Below are positions 34,486 to 44,066 of a stretch of 64,000 nt of DNA, one piece after another. Within the stretch, counting starts at the first letter, position 1; every line of letters starts with the position of its first letter. The notes under the pieces are model-generated. The model made no database searches and was not told the origin of the DNA. It worked only from the letters and a program-made list of their open reading frames with translations. The stretch covers positions 496,001 to 560,000 of the forward strand of contig NZ_CP035108.1 in NCBI RefSeq assembly GCF_004087915.1, given 5' to 3'. The translations under genes and the position numbers were made by a program. This DNA comes from Geovibrio thiophilus. GTDB lineage: Bacteria; Chrysiogenota; Deferribacteres; Deferribacterales; Geovibrionaceae.

Positions 34486-36012
34486 ATGATGTTTTGCAGG
34501 ATTTTTTCCGCCCATGTGGCGGGGATTGAGGGTGTTCTCATCGAGGTTGAGGTGGACACGGCAAATGTCGGTCTGCCGTCTTTCAGCATGGTGGGGCTGG
34601 CTGAGGCGTCCGTCCGTGAAAGCCGTGACAGGGTGCGCTCTGCCCTCAAAAACATGGGTTTTTCCATATTCAACAAGCCCATAACGATCAACTTCGCCCC
34701 CGCCGATTTCCGCAAGGAGGGCACAGGGTTTGACCTTCCGGTGGCAGTGGGGCTTCTGAAATCCGCAGGACACATAGAGGCGGATACGGATAAGACTCTT
34801 TTCATAGGCGAGCTCTCGCTGGACGGCAGGCTTCGCCCTGTGAGCGGGGTTTTGTCAGTAACTTACGCCGCCCGTGAAAAAGGCTTCGACACCGTAATCC
34901 TGCCGAAGGAGAATGTCGCTGAGGCTTCCCTCGTCAGCGGAATCAGGATAGGCGCCGCCGAGAGCCTTTCGGAGGTGCTTGCGTGGCTCGGAGGAAACGG
35001 AGGGGTGAGCTTCGCCGAAAATACCGGAGCCGCACAGCGCAAATTCAGCGAGCAGATGCACGATTTCAGGGATGTGAAGGGGCAGTTTACCGCCCGCCGG
35101 GCTGCGGAGGTCGCGGCGGCGGGGATGCACAATATTCTCATGATAGGACCTCCGGGGAGCGGAAAGACCATGATAGCCCGCAGACTCCCGGGGATTCTGC
35201 CTCATCTTGATATGGAAGAGGCTATAGAGACGCTTAAGATTCACTCCGTGGCGGGACTGGTCAAAAATGTCTCCGACATAAGCTTTGAGCGCCCGTTTGT
35301 CTCCCCCCATCATACAAGCAGTTCTGTTTCCATAGTGGGCGGAACCTCCCGCGCCAAGCCCGGGCAGGTGAGCATCGCCCACAACGGCATACTGTTTATG
35401 GACGAGTTTCTGGAGTTTAACCGCAGCGTGCTTGAAACCCTCCGCCAGCCGATGGAGGATAAGGAGGTTACTGTCGCCAGAGCGGACAGGACTGTGAAAT
35501 ATCCCGCCTCCTTCATGCTTGTCGCCGCCTGCAATCCATGCCCCTGCGGATATTACGGAGATTCCAAGCGAGAATGCTCCTGCGCCCCGTCTCAGGTGCA
35601 GAAATACCGTGCCCGTCTCTCCGGTCCCCTGCTGGACAGGATAGACATACACATGGAAGTTAAGGCTGTTGACCTGAAAGAGCTGGCAGGGCTTGACGAC
35701 GGAGAGAGCTCCGAAAGCATGAGGGAAAGGGTGATTAATGCCCATAATGCGCAGAAAGCCCGCTTCAGGGATGAGAAGATAATGCTCAACTCCCAGATGG
35801 GCGAGAAGCAGATTAAAAAACACTGCAAGCTGGACGACAGGAGCATGAAGCTTCTGGAAAATGCCTGCGACAGGTTCGGGTATTCTGCCAGAGCATATTC
35901 CAAAATACTCAAAGTCGCCAGAACGCTTGCCGATATGGAGAATAGTTCTGATATTCAGTCTAAACACGTACTTGAGGCGCTGCACTACAGGCTTCTGGAC
36001 AGAGAGAGCTGA
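34486..36012 (+). CDS. comM: YifB/ComM-family Mg chelatase-like AAA+ helicase
   Basis: This 508-residue protein starts with the YifB N-terminal domain (VEVDTANVGLPSFSMVGLAEASVRE, a Lon-protease-S5-like fold) and continues with a magnesium-chelatase type AAA+ module. Walker A is GPPGSGKTM, Walker B is ILFMDEF and zinc-like Cys residues lie in CNPCPCGYYGD. ComM-type members are hexameric helicases that promote branch migration during natural transformation and recombination. Length is normal. ATG 34486 or 34489 both follow GGAGGG. The 273-base gap upstream holds no gene; it is AT-rich and I see no confident promoter. Confidence 0.9.
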   Translation: MMFCRIFSAHVAGIEGVLIEVEVDTANVGLPSFSMVGLAEASVRESRDRVRSALKNMGFSIFNKPITINFAPADFRKEGTGFDLPVAVGLLKSAGHIEADTDKTLFIGELSLDGRLRPVSGVLSVTYAAREKGFDTVILPKENVAEASLVSGIRIGAAESLSEVLAWLGGNGGVSFAENTGAAQRKFSEQMHDFRDVKGQFTARRAAEVAAAGMHNILMIGPPGSGKTMIARRLPGILPHLDMEEAIETLKIHSVAGLVKNVSDISFERPFVSPHHTSSSVSIVGGTSRAKPGQVSIAHNGILFMDEFLEFNRSVLETLRQPMEDKEVTVARADRTVKYPASFMLVAACNPCPCGYYGDSKRECSCAPSQVQKYRARLSGPLLDRIDIHMEVKAVDLKELAGLDDGESSESMRERVINAHNAQKARFRDEKIMLNSQMGEKQIKKHCKLDDRSMKLLENACDRFGYSARAYSKILKVARTLADMENSSDIQSKHVLEALHYRLLDRES

Positions 36013-36172
36013 GTCGGGACAAATTGCGTGTATGACAGTCTTTTTTCATTAAAAACCATATGAATCTCACTAATTATTAACAAGGAAATTATTTTTATTA
36101 ATAAGCCATATGTCTATGTATGTTTTCCTGAAATGTGATAATATGAATCATAATTAAGTACTAGGGATTAAC

Positions 36173-38209
36173 TTGGAATCTGATAATGTGTTTTTAAGTG
36201 AAAATGTTCTTTTTGAGCTGCTTGACCATTCCTTTGAAAAAGCATCCGCGCCCCTTATCTGGCAGTCTGAAGACGGCGGTATTCTGCGGGTTAATGATGC
36301 CGCCGCCGCTTATTTCGGCTACACAAGGGAGGAGATGGTCGGGATGAACGCTGCCGGGCTGAGTCCTGATCTGGACGCTGATGCCCTGAGGACGGAATGG
36401 AGCGAAATACTCCGCAGCGGGAGTATCTCCCTGTGCGCACGTCACATATGCGCAGGCGGGGAAATCAAACACGCTGAAATAGTCAAAACCCTTGTGACGG
36501 CTGGAAACAGTGAGATCTCCCTTGTGACAGTGGAGAATGTCAGCCCGCTTAAGCAGAAAACCGATGAGATCCAGTTCCTTTACGAAATAATGGACATGTC
36601 AAACGATGCGATCTTCGTGATAAGACCGTCGGACGGCAGGGTTATGTACGCCAATGAGAAGGCGTGTGTGAGTCTTGGTTATTCTCCGGAGGAGCTGAAA
36701 GGCATTCCTCTGGACTATTTCCGTATGTCATCAAAGGACTGGGGAGAGTTCGCACCTTATCTCAGCAGGCTTTCCGAAGCGAACGGCAACATGCTTTACT
36801 GTGCCCATAAACGGAAGGACGGTTCGGTTTTTCCTGTGGAAACAAGCCTTAAATCATTCATACGCGATAACGAGAAATATAATATAGCCGTAGTCAGGGA
36901 TATAAGTGAGAGGCTCCGCTTCTTCAAAGAGATGGAGGAAAAAAACACGACACTTGAAAAGCTTAATGACAGGCTCACCGCGGAAGTCGTGGAGAGAACC
37001 ATGGAGCTCCACTTCACCGAGGAAAAATACGAGACATATGTCAAAAACGCCCCCGACCCGATTTTTTTTACCGATGAAAAGGGGAGACACAAGGACGTTA
37101 ACGAGGCATTGTGCCTTATCACCGGCTACACAAGGGAGGAGCTGCTCTCCACAGGGATCTTCGGGCTTGTGGCTGAGGACAGTCTGCGTGACGCTGAAAG
37201 CGCGTTCAAAGAGATGCGGAAAACAGGCAAGGCTTCCGTGTCGCTCAAACTTGCCAAGAAAAACGGCGAGAAGTTTTACATCTACCTGAATATTGCCGAA
37301 GTGGAAGGCGGGGTTTATATGGGCATCTGCAAGGATGTCACCCGCAGTGTTCTCCTTGAGGAGGCGCTCAAGAAGCTTAACGAGGAGCTGTCCGAGCGTG
37401 TGCGTGAGGAAGTGGCGCTCAGGCAGAAGCAGGAGGGCTTTCTTTTCGAGCAGAAGAAGCTTGAGGATATGGGGCTTCTCATAAACGCCATAGCTCACCA
37501 GTGGCGTCAGCCGATAAACGCGCTGATACTTTATATTCAGGATATTATGGACACCTACGAATCCGGCGAGCTGTCGGGGGAGTATATACACACCTTTGAA
37601 ACTGTGTGCAAGGATCTGGTGATCCACATGTCCAAAACAATTGATGATTTCCGTACATTTTTCGCTCCGGACAAAACCAGAACCTGTTTTGACGTGGCGG
37701 CGGAAATGGTCAGGCTTATGAAGCTTCTCCGTGTTCAGCTCCATGACAGGAAGATAAGCTACCGCATTTACTGCATATGCGCTGACAAGACGCACGACTG
37801 CACGGAGGATGCTGTGATGGATGACTGTCCGGGCGGAAGGGCGCTGGTCTGCGGTTATCTGGATGAGTTCAAGCAGGCGCTGATGAACATTGTCTACAAC
37901 GCAGTGGACGCCATAGAGGAGAACTTCGCCAAGGGCATTGTGCAGAAGGGATTCATCAGGATCGAAATTGAGAATACGCCCGGTCATGTTGTTCTGCGCA
38001 TAAAAGACAACGGAACGGGAATCAGCCCCGAGAAGCTTTCAAAGGTTTTCGACCCCTACTACACCACAAAGGAGGAGGGCAAGGGAACGGGCATAGGGCT
38101 TTATATGGCTAAGATGGTCATAGAGAAGCACAACGGTGGCAGGATAAGCGCCGGCAACGCTGACGGAGGCGCTTTTTTTGAGATACTCATTCCCAAATCA
38201 TCCGGATAG
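36173..38209 (+). CDS. PAS-domain sensor histidine kinase (HQWRQP type)
   Basis: This 678-residue cytoplasmic kinase has three PAS domains (about 15-130, 135-260 and 285-400) linked by coiled coils, then a kinase core. The phospho-His is in INAIAHQWRQPINAL. ATPase motifs are NIVYNAVDAIEE, IKDNGTGISPEKL and KGTGIGLYMAKM. It starts at TTG 36173 after TAGGGA, and no better ATG is near. It faces a paralogous kinase and a lone receiver gene three bases past its stop. No membrane helix is present, so it senses an internal signal. Confidence 0.86.
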   Translation: MESDNVFLSENVLFELLDHSFEKASAPLIWQSEDGGILRVNDAAAAYFGYTREEMVGMNAAGLSPDLDADALRTEWSEILRSGSISLCARHICAGGEIKHAEIVKTLVTAGNSEISLVTVENVSPLKQKTDEIQFLYEIMDMSNDAIFVIRPSDGRVMYANEKACVSLGYSPEELKGIPLDYFRMSSKDWGEFAPYLSRLSEANGNMLYCAHKRKDGSVFPVETSLKSFIRDNEKYNIAVVRDISERLRFFKEMEEKNTTLEKLNDRLTAEVVERTMELHFTEEKYETYVKNAPDPIFFTDEKGRHKDVNEALCLITGYTREELLSTGIFGLVAEDSLRDAESAFKEMRKTGKASVSLKLAKKNGEKFYIYLNIAEVEGGVYMGICKDVTRSVLLEEALKKLNEELSERVREEVALRQKQEGFLFEQKKLEDMGLLINAIAHQWRQPINALILYIQDIMDTYESGELSGEYIHTFETVCKDLVIHMSKTIDDFRTFFAPDKTRTCFDVAAEMVRLMKLLRVQLHDRKISYRIYCICADKTHDCTEDAVMDDCPGGRALVCGYLDEFKQALMNIVYNAVDAIEENFAKGIVQKGFIRIEIENTPGHVVLRIKDNGTGISPEKLSKVFDPYYTTKEEGKGTGIGLYMAKMVIEKHNGGRISAGNADGGAFFEILIPKSSG

Positions 38210-38212
38210 ATA

Positions 38213-38563
38213 TTAATTGCCCAGCTCCCTGAGACATTTGAAGAACTCGTCTCTGTCAATGGGCTTGAAAAGCTTTATGACCCCGTCCAGCCTGTCGGCT
38301 TCCTCTCTGTAGGCGGTCGTCACAACTATTTTTGTTTCCGGTCTCTCCTCCTTTATCCTGTCCACCAGCTCGAATCCGCTCATCTCCGGCATGGCGAGAT
38401 CGGTTATGACTATATCGGGCTTATGCTCCCGAAAAACAGCCAGAGCTTCCCGCCCGTTCTTAACAGTGTAAACTTTTCTGAACTCTCTCACGAGTATCAT
38501 GGACATAATTTTGCTGACCATTGCGTCATCTTCAGCGTAAAGAACTGTTTTATTCTTCATCAA
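38213..38563 (-). CDS. Stand-alone response regulator receiver
   Basis: The 116-residue CheY-like receiver has the acidic pair in YAEDDAMV, the phospho-Asp in DIVITDLAMPEMSG, the conserved Thr in VVTTAY and the Lys in KLFKPIDRDE. With no output domain, it likely relays phosphate or binds a target directly. Its start overlaps the end of the kinase gene by 14 bases, so the two are translationally coupled and almost certainly partners. Confidence 0.92.
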   Translation of the reverse strand: MMKNKTVLYAEDDAMVSKIMSMILVREFRKVYTVKNGREALAVFREHKPDIVITDLAMPEMSGFELVDRIKEERPETKIVVTTAYREEADRLDGVIKLFKPIDRDEFFKCLRELGN

Positions 38564-40634
38564 GGGCTCCCCCTCTGGGCAGGTTTATGGTAAAGCAGGC
38601 TCCGTTTCCGGTGTTTGAAGCCGTCAGTCTGCCGTCCATATGCTGTTCTATCAGCAGTTTCGTCATATAAAGCCCTATGCCCGTTCCCTTGCCCTCTTCC
38701 TTTGTGGTGAAGTAAGGCTCGAATATTTTGAGGAGATACTCCTCCGGTATGCCTGTGCCGTTGTCGGAGACGGAAACCGTGACGGATCTCTCTGTGCTGC
38801 GTATATCGACGTTTATTTCTCCGCGGATGTTCCGTTTATTATTCTGCGCAGCGGATTCTATTGCGTCTGCGGCGTTGTAAATAATGTTGATCACCGCCTG
38901 CTTGAATTCGCCGGCGTAGCCGTATACAAGCGCTTTGCCGTCAGATGTCCCGTGTCCGCTCTGCGGAAGGGCGCCGTTGATTTTTATATCAATGTGTTTG
39001 GCGGCGAACTGGACTTCAATGAGTCCCGCAAGCTCGGTCACTTCCTTTACCGCATCGTAATGGATCTTTTTCTTATCCGGAGCGAAAAACAGCCTGAAGT
39101 CATCTATGGTGGAGGATATGTGCCTGATTATCCCCATGCTTGTGTCGGAGAAGGTATTCATATACTCCCCGTCAATGAGTCCCCGTTTCCAGCATTCGTG
39201 AGCGTCCTGCACATAAAGCCCGAGAGCGTTTATGGGCTGGCGCCACTGGTGGGCTATGGCATTTATCATCTGCCCCATGTCGGCGAGTTTTTTCTGTTCC
39301 TGTATTATCTGTTCCTGCCTGTGCCGTGCCTCGACTTCCGTTTTGACCTGCTCCTTGAGGCTCTCGTTCATTTTTTTCAGCTCGTTCTCAAGAGTAACAG
39401 TTGATGTGGCGTCCTGACAGAAACCAATGTATCTGTTTTCGGCTATTTTAACCACGGAAATTCTCATGAAGAATGTTTCCTTGTTTTTCCGCATAAATTT
39501 CAGCGTTTCGGAGACAATTCCCTCCTCAAAAAGAACCTCTTCCGCTTTACGGGCGTTTTCCACGGAATCGGGCGGCCAGAGGTCAACAACCATCATGGAA
39601 AGGAGCTCCTTTTCACTGTAGCCCGTTATGCGGCATGCCTCTTTGTTCACTTCCACTATGAGCCCATTGTGGTCGGATATGAATATGCTTATGGGAGCGT
39701 TGTTTACATAGGTGCGGTATTTGTTTTCGCTGTATTCCAGCGCTCTCTGCCTCTCCATCAGTTCCTTATGGAAAAATTTCGCGTCCAGCCAGCCTTTAAG
39801 GGCGGGAGCAAGGAGCATGACCGCTTTATTGAGTATTTTGACATCCAGTTCGTTGAATCCGCCCTCTTTTTCCGCCAGAACAATTTCGCCGAGAAGCAGA
39901 TTCTTGTGAACAACGGGCACTGCTATGCAGTTGTTGAAGGGAGTGTGCCCTTGGGGGATATTAACGCAGTCGTTTTCGACAACGGTTTTTCTCTTATTCA
40001 GCGCCTCACCCCATGCGCCGCTCCATTTTTCTCTGGGAAAGGAGGCGGAAGTTTTTCCTTTTTCTGGAAAAACCAGCGAAGGGCACACCAGTGTGCCGTC
40101 AATATCAATATATCCCGCAAAACCGTGAAGGGAGCTTATCTCTTTCCTGATAACACCCAGAATGCTGCGGAATATATCGCTTTCATCATTCATGAGGAAT
40201 GAGTTCATCAGCTCCGCGTGGAGACGGTTGTCAATTTCGGATAATGTTTTCTCGGTAATATCATGGAATATGTTGAAAACATAGGATCTGCCGTCCGCAG
40301 TGAATACAGAGGAGTGAAACTCAAGATGGTGCAGCCCGCCGGATGAGTCTCTGTGACAGGTTGTCACCGTATCAATCCTTTTCTCCAGCACACGTCCGAT
40401 CAGCCCTAGTGTCTTCTCCGGCTTGGAGATGGTCAGATCAAGTATGCGTTTGGAGGTAAGCTCCTCAATGCTGTATCCGTAAAGCCTGCACGCGGCTTCG
40501 TTGGCATCGGTTATTCTGGTTGTTTCCGGCTCAAAGGTGAGCATGCAGGCGTTGGCGTGCCTGAAGATGTGAGCGTAATCCGGAGCGGATTCACCGCTCC
40601 TCTGTTCGTTCTCTGTGGAATTAAGCAATATCAT
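38550..40634 (-). CDS. PAS/GAF sensor histidine kinase paralogous to the facing kinase
   Basis: The 694-residue soluble kinase has an N-terminal PAS (about 15-130), a GAF-like domain (about 140-295), a second PAS (about 305-420), a coiled coil and a kinase core. The H-box INAIAHQWRQPINALGLYVQD and ATPase motifs (NIIYNAADAIESA, SDNGTGIPEEYL, GKGTGIGLYMTKL) are nearly the same as in the convergent kinase at 36173-38209. The two genes therefore look like an inverted duplication with diverged sensors. It is followed by its receiver gene. Confidence 0.88.
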   Translation of the reverse strand: MILLNSTENEQRSGESAPDYAHIFRHANACMLTFEPETTRITDANEAACRLYGYSIEELTSKRILDLTISKPEKTLGLIGRVLEKRIDTVTTCHRDSSGGLHHLEFHSSVFTADGRSYVFNIFHDITEKTLSEIDNRLHAELMNSFLMNDESDIFRSILGVIRKEISSLHGFAGYIDIDGTLVCPSLVFPEKGKTSASFPREKWSGAWGEALNKRKTVVENDCVNIPQGHTPFNNCIAVPVVHKNLLLGEIVLAEKEGGFNELDVKILNKAVMLLAPALKGWLDAKFFHKELMERQRALEYSENKYRTYVNNAPISIFISDHNGLIVEVNKEACRITGYSEKELLSMMVVDLWPPDSVENARKAEEVLFEEGIVSETLKFMRKNKETFFMRISVVKIAENRYIGFCQDATSTVTLENELKKMNESLKEQVKTEVEARHRQEQIIQEQKKLADMGQMINAIAHQWRQPINALGLYVQDAHECWKRGLIDGEYMNTFSDTSMGIIRHISSTIDDFRLFFAPDKKKIHYDAVKEVTELAGLIEVQFAAKHIDIKINGALPQSGHGTSDGKALVYGYAGEFKQAVINIIYNAADAIESAAQNNKRNIRGEINVDIRSTERSVTVSVSDNGTGIPEEYLLKIFEPYFTTKEEGKGTGIGLYMTKLLIEQHMDGRLTASNTGNGACFTINLPRGGALDEE

Positions 40635-40636
40635 TA

Positions 40637-40709
40637 TTCAGTCCTTGAATTGTGTATATGTTAGATCATATATACGGCGTCGGTAAATGCAATAAAAATC
40701 AGGACTGAA
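40637..40709. promoter_or_regulatory. Nested inverted repeats upstream of the kinase gene
   Basis: TTCAGTCCT (40637-40645) and AGGACTGAA (40701-40709) are perfect 9-bp arms. Within them TATATG (40655-40660) and CATATA (40667-40672) form an inner inverted repeat. The segment fills the 103-base gap between the ablB stop and the kinase start. It could be an operator for the kinase operon or a terminator for ablAB; there is no U-tract. Confidence 0.45.
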
Positions 40710-40737
40710 ATGGGATAAAATTAAAGATGCCGCTTGC

Positions 40738-41571
40738 TCAGCACCCTGCGAATTTATGCCAGATGTTCATAGTTTCCGTTCCGCCGCAGATGTTTGTGTT
40801 GTTGATAAGCCTGCCGCCGAAGCTGTAGTTCCGTTTTGCGAAGGTGATGTTCATTCCGAAGGAGAGGGAGCGGGCGATTGTAAAAAATGTGCTTATGCCG
40901 AGTTTGGGCACTTCCTGTTCCATTTTTGCCAGAAGAGCGTTCGCGTATCCTCTGCCTCTGGCTTCGGGCAGGGTGGCGAAATCGGTCATTTCCGCGGCAT
41001 TGATGTGCGGATTCATTTCCGCGCTTGCCAGAGCGGTTATTCTGCAGTCCTCCCTTATGCCGAAATATGCCGCGGATTCCTTCATCGTCTGTCTTATATA
41101 GTCCGCGTCGTGTATGGGAAAAGGGTAAGACTCAAAAACCTGTTTGTAAACACCTGCCATTTCGTCCGCATCGGCGGGCGCCATCCGTTCGCAGAGGTTC
41201 GTCATTGGCGGTTCGGTCTCATCCGGTTTGTAGCTGAGGGCTTTGAGGAGTATTTCAGACTGAAGCTTTCTGTCCCTCTCCTCTCTGCGCGCGGGATCAA
41301 TGAACTTGGAGAGGAAAACCGCCTTTTCGTAAGGAGCGTTCCTGAGGGGAAGCTCCGCCTCGGTGATGTAGCCTCTCTGTATGAAAATATCCGCCTTTTC
41401 AGCCGGAACCTTTGCTATTATTTTGGAGTAGCCGTTTCTCTCCGCCAGCTCCTCCGCCTTTGCGGCAGTCTCCTCTCCGCAGGTAGCGGGAAAGGAGAGT
41501 ATGTAAAGCCTGTCGCTGAATTTTCCATGGTGGACAGCCGCTCCGTCCAGATTTATGATTTTATCCGTCAT
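40738..41571 (-). CDS. ablB: beta-Lysine N6-acetyltransferase AblB
   Basis: AblB acetylates L-beta-lysine to N-epsilon-acetyl-beta-lysine, a compatible solute. The 277-residue protein has a GNAT fold in its C-terminal half, with the acetyl-CoA loop [19 protein letters not shown], and ends with [16 protein letters not shown], typical of the family. It overlaps ablA by 11 bases on the same strand, which fixes the identification. Confidence 0.92.
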   Translation of the reverse strand: MTDKIINLDGAAVHHGKFSDRLYILSFPATCGEETAAKAEELAERNGYSKIIAKVPAEKADIFIQRGYITEAELPLRNAPYEKAVFLSKFIDPARREERDRKLQSEILLKALSYKPDETEPPMTNLCERMAPADADEMAGVYKQVFESYPFPIHDADYIRQTMKESAAYFGIREDCRITALASAEMNPHINAAEMTDFATLPEARGRGYANALLAKMEQEVPKLGISTFFTIARSLSFGMNITFAKRNYSFGGRLINNTNICGGTETMNIWHKFAGC

Positions 41572-42877
41572 CGTTTCTTCTCCTGAGTCTTTCAGTGTCC
41601 TCCGGAACGAGGGTTATCTTGTCGTCATAGTCAGCCATAAGTCTCTCTATACCTATGGCGGCGGGGTTTTCCTCTCCCGTCACGTTAAGGACGAGGCTGC
41701 ATGTCTCGCAGTTCCTGTCGCAGAAGACAGGTTCGTATGAATCAGGCTCCTTGTATGAGCATATTACCCCTTCGTAGTTGCGGAGTATAACCTTGTTGGT
41801 TGACCATGATACCACATAGTTCGGACTCACGGGGATCTTGCCCCCTCCGCCGGGTGCGTCGATCACATATACAGGCACGGCGAATCCGCTCGTGTGCCCT
41901 CTGAGCGCTTCGATAATCTCAATCCCTTTCCCCACGGGAGTACGGAAGTGGGACAGCCCTTCGGAGAGGTCGCACTGATAAAGGTAATAAGGGCGGACAC
42001 GGTTGCTGACCAGTTTCTGAACCAGCTTTTTCATTATGTAAGGGCAATCGTTTACTCCGGCAAGAAGCACAGACTGATTGCCCAGAGGCACACCGGCTGA
42101 GGTGAGCCTGCGCAGGGCTGCGGCTGATGAATCCGTTATCTCTCTGGGATGGTTGAAATGCGTGTTCAGCCAGAGATTCGGGTAACTGCCGAGAAGCTCC
42201 GCCAGTTCTTCCGTTACACGATAGGGCAGGACTACGGGCATACGTGTTCCGATTCGGATTACCTCCACATGCTCTATGGCGCTGAGTTCGTCCAGAATCC
42301 ACTCTATTGCGGAATCAGTAAGCATCAGCGGATCACCGCCGGATATGAGCACGTCTCTCACTTCGGGGGTCTTTCTGATGTAGGCAAGCCCTTTCTCAAG
42401 GGTATCTCTGTCGGGGATGAAGTCCCTGTCTCCGACTTTACGCTTTCTGGTACAGTGACGGCAGTACATAGCGCACATATTGCTTACATGAAAAAGAACC
42501 CTGTCGGGGTAGCGGTGGGTTATGCACTCCGCCGGGCTGTCAATATCCTCTGACAGCGGGTCGCTCATCTCCCAGTTTTCGGTTATAAGCTCGTTAACAG
42601 AGGGGAACGCCTGCCTGAACACGGGATCATCCCGCCAGTTTTCACGGTCTATAAGCGAGGCGTAGTAAGGGGTGATGGCGATGGGAAATTTCTCCGCCGT
42701 CATCTCAAGCTGCCTGCGCTCCTCCGGTGTGAAGCTTATTCCCAGCACCTCCTCAAAGGTTTTAATGTCCTTAATCGTTCTTCGGAGCTGCCAGTGCCAG
42801 TTTTTCCAGTCCTGCATGCCGGAATCGGGCTGGATGGATTCGGCGATGGACTTTTGGTTAGGTGTGTATATACTCAC
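41561..42877 (-). CDS. ablA: Lysine 2,3-aminomutase AblA
   Basis: AblA is a radical-SAM and PLP enzyme that converts L-lysine to L-beta-lysine, the first step of N-acetyl-beta-lysine osmolyte synthesis. The 438 residues contain the radical-SAM cluster motif [15 protein letters not shown], the SAM-binding GGDPLML segment and [13 protein letters not shown] near the C-terminus with the PLP lysine. Three Cys near the end (CDRNCETC) resemble the zinc site of lysine 2,3-aminomutases. With ablB it forms a salt-stress operon. Confidence 0.95.
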   Translation of the reverse strand: MSIYTPNQKSIAESIQPDSGMQDWKNWHWQLRRTIKDIKTFEEVLGISFTPEERRQLEMTAEKFPIAITPYYASLIDRENWRDDPVFRQAFPSVNELITENWEMSDPLSEDIDSPAECITHRYPDRVLFHVSNMCAMYCRHCTRKRKVGDRDFIPDRDTLEKGLAYIRKTPEVRDVLISGGDPLMLTDSAIEWILDELSAIEHVEVIRIGTRMPVVLPYRVTEELAELLGSYPNLWLNTHFNHPREITDSSAAALRRLTSAGVPLGNQSVLLAGVNDCPYIMKKLVQKLVSNRVRPYYLYQCDLSEGLSHFRTPVGKGIEIIEALRGHTSGFAVPVYVIDAPGGGGKIPVSPNYVVSWSTNKVILRNYEGVICSYKEPDSYEPVFCDRNCETCSLVLNVTGEENPAAIGIERLMADYDDKITLVPEDTERLRRRNDDG

Positions 42878-42914
42878 TGTTTCCTCCTTGGTTTTGATTA
42901 ATTATACCTTATGT

Positions 42915-42948
42915 AGATATATTTTCAACATGAAATATAAATATATCT
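42915..42948. promoter_or_regulatory. Perfect inverted repeat upstream of ablA
   Basis: AGATATATTT at 42915-42924 and AAATATATCT at 42939-42948 are perfect 10-bp arms around a 14-base spacer, 37 bases upstream of the ablA start. The size and place suit a dimeric repressor operator or an AT-rich promoter element for the osmolyte operon. Confidence 0.5.
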
Positions 42949-43042
42949 AAGAATAAATCATCTTAAATGGGCATAAAAGGCTGTTTATGGAGTTTTTAAG
43001 ATTATTTAGATGTTAAAAGTTCCTGAAATGTGCCGTTCTTGG

Positions 43043-43071
43043 TTGACAAACAGAAATCCCTCTGATATTTC
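43043..43071 (+). promoter_or_regulatory. Sigma-70 promoter of rlmH
   Basis: TTGACA at 43043-43048, a 17-base spacer and TATTTC at 43066-43071. The ATG of rlmH starts 10 bases after the -10 hexamer, so the transcript would be nearly leaderless. No Shine-Dalgarno sequence is visible before this ATG. Confidence 0.65.
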
Positions 43072-43081
43072 CGTTTAATTT

Positions 43082-43513
43082 ATGAAACTGAAGATCGTGA
43101 TGTCCTCACGGATACGTGACAAAGCTGTGGACGAACTCACAGCGGAATATGTGAAAAGGATGGGCGCCTACGCCGAGTGCTCCGTGGTTGAGGCTTTTTC
43201 TCCGAACAAGGCAAAACAGCTCCCCCTGCTTCTGAAGGCGGGCGAGGGTATGCTGGTGGGCATGGACCCTAAGGGCAAAAGATTCACCAGCGAAAAATTT
43301 GCGGCTTGGCTGGAAAAAAAGCTTGAAGAATACGGCGGAGTTACTTTTTTTATCGGCGAGGCAGACGGACTGCACGAAGAGCTTAAGGCCCGTTTAGACG
43401 ATACAGTCTCTCTCTCGGATATGACAATGGCGCACAGAATAAGCCTTGTTGTTCTCGCAGAGCAGCTTTACAGGGCATTAACAATAATTAAGGGTCATCC
43501 CTACCATAAATAG
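43082..43513 (+). CDS. rlmH: 23S rRNA pseudouridine-1915 N3-methyltransferase RlmH
   Basis: RlmH methylates pseudouridine 1915 in helix 69 of 23S rRNA, acting on whole 70S ribosomes. The 143-residue SPOUT protein shows VTFFIGEADGLHEE (SAM loop) and the C-terminal LSDMTMAHRISLVVLAEQLYRA segment ending in GHPYHK, which is diagnostic. The gene lacks an RBS and lies just after a strong promoter, suggesting leaderless translation. dksA follows 11 bases later. Confidence 0.94.
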   Translation: MKLKIVMSSRIRDKAVDELTAEYVKRMGAYAECSVVEAFSPNKAKQLPLLLKAGEGMLVGMDPKGKRFTSEKFAAWLEKKLEEYGGVTFFIGEADGLHEELKARLDDTVSLSDMTMAHRISLVVLAEQLYRALTIIKGHPYHK

Positions 43514-43524
43514 GAGGGTAATGT

Positions 43525-43890
43525 ATGATGGATGCTGAAAGGTTGAGCTACCATAGACAGAAACTTCTCGATATGAAGAAAGAGCTTATCGAGAAGCTGA
43601 ACGAGAAGTATAACGAAGCGATCAAGCTCGGTACTGAAGGGGTTCAGGATTCCGCTGACGAGGCTTACAACATCTACAACAAAAACCTCATGCTCGGTAA
43701 GGTTGAAACCGACGCGCTTAAGCTCAGGCTTGTTGAGCAGGCTCTCCAGCGTATCGCGAACGGAACCTACGGAGTGTGCATCGAATGCGAGGAGGAAATA
43801 GAGCAGAGAAGGCTCGAATATGTTCCCTTCGCCAGATACTGCACCGACTGCAAATCCGAACTGGAAAAAAAAGGTCTCATAAAAATGTAG
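43525..43890 (+). CDS. dksA: DksA/TraR-family zinc-finger regulator
   Basis: DksA-type proteins enter the RNA polymerase secondary channel and, with ppGpp, tune rRNA and amino-acid promoters. The 121-residue protein has a coiled-coil hairpin (residues 8-75) and a C4 zinc finger with Cys85, Cys88, Cys106 and Cys109. The acidic residues expected at the coiled-coil tip are in QDSADEA. It is slightly shorter than E. coli DksA (151). A strong terminator follows. Confidence 0.88.
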   Translation: MMDAERLSYHRQKLLDMKKELIEKLNEKYNEAIKLGTEGVQDSADEAYNIYNKNLMLGKVETDALKLRLVEQALQRIANGTYGVCIECEEEIEQRRLEYVPFARYCTDCKSELEKKGLIKM

Positions 43891-43897
43891 CATAAAT

Positions 43898-43927
43898 CCG
43901 GCGGAGGCGTTTTTTCGCTTCCGCCGG
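43898..43927 (+). terminator. Intrinsic terminator after dksA
   Basis: CCGGCGGAGGCG (43898-43909) pairs with CGCTTCCGCCGG (43916-43927) around TTTTTT, with one mismatch or G-T pair, and is followed by TGTTTTGTTTTATTTT. Confidence 0.9.
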
Positions 43928-44066
43928 TGTTTTGTTTTATTTTGACTTACTGAAAAGTCTTTTTCTGTTGCCGTTTTTCCCCGCCTCTATTATCTTAACG
44001 CTTGCGCGCATATGCCGTGAGAATATGGTACTGTTAAAAACCATTCCTCTGTGTGCTTCCTGCACT

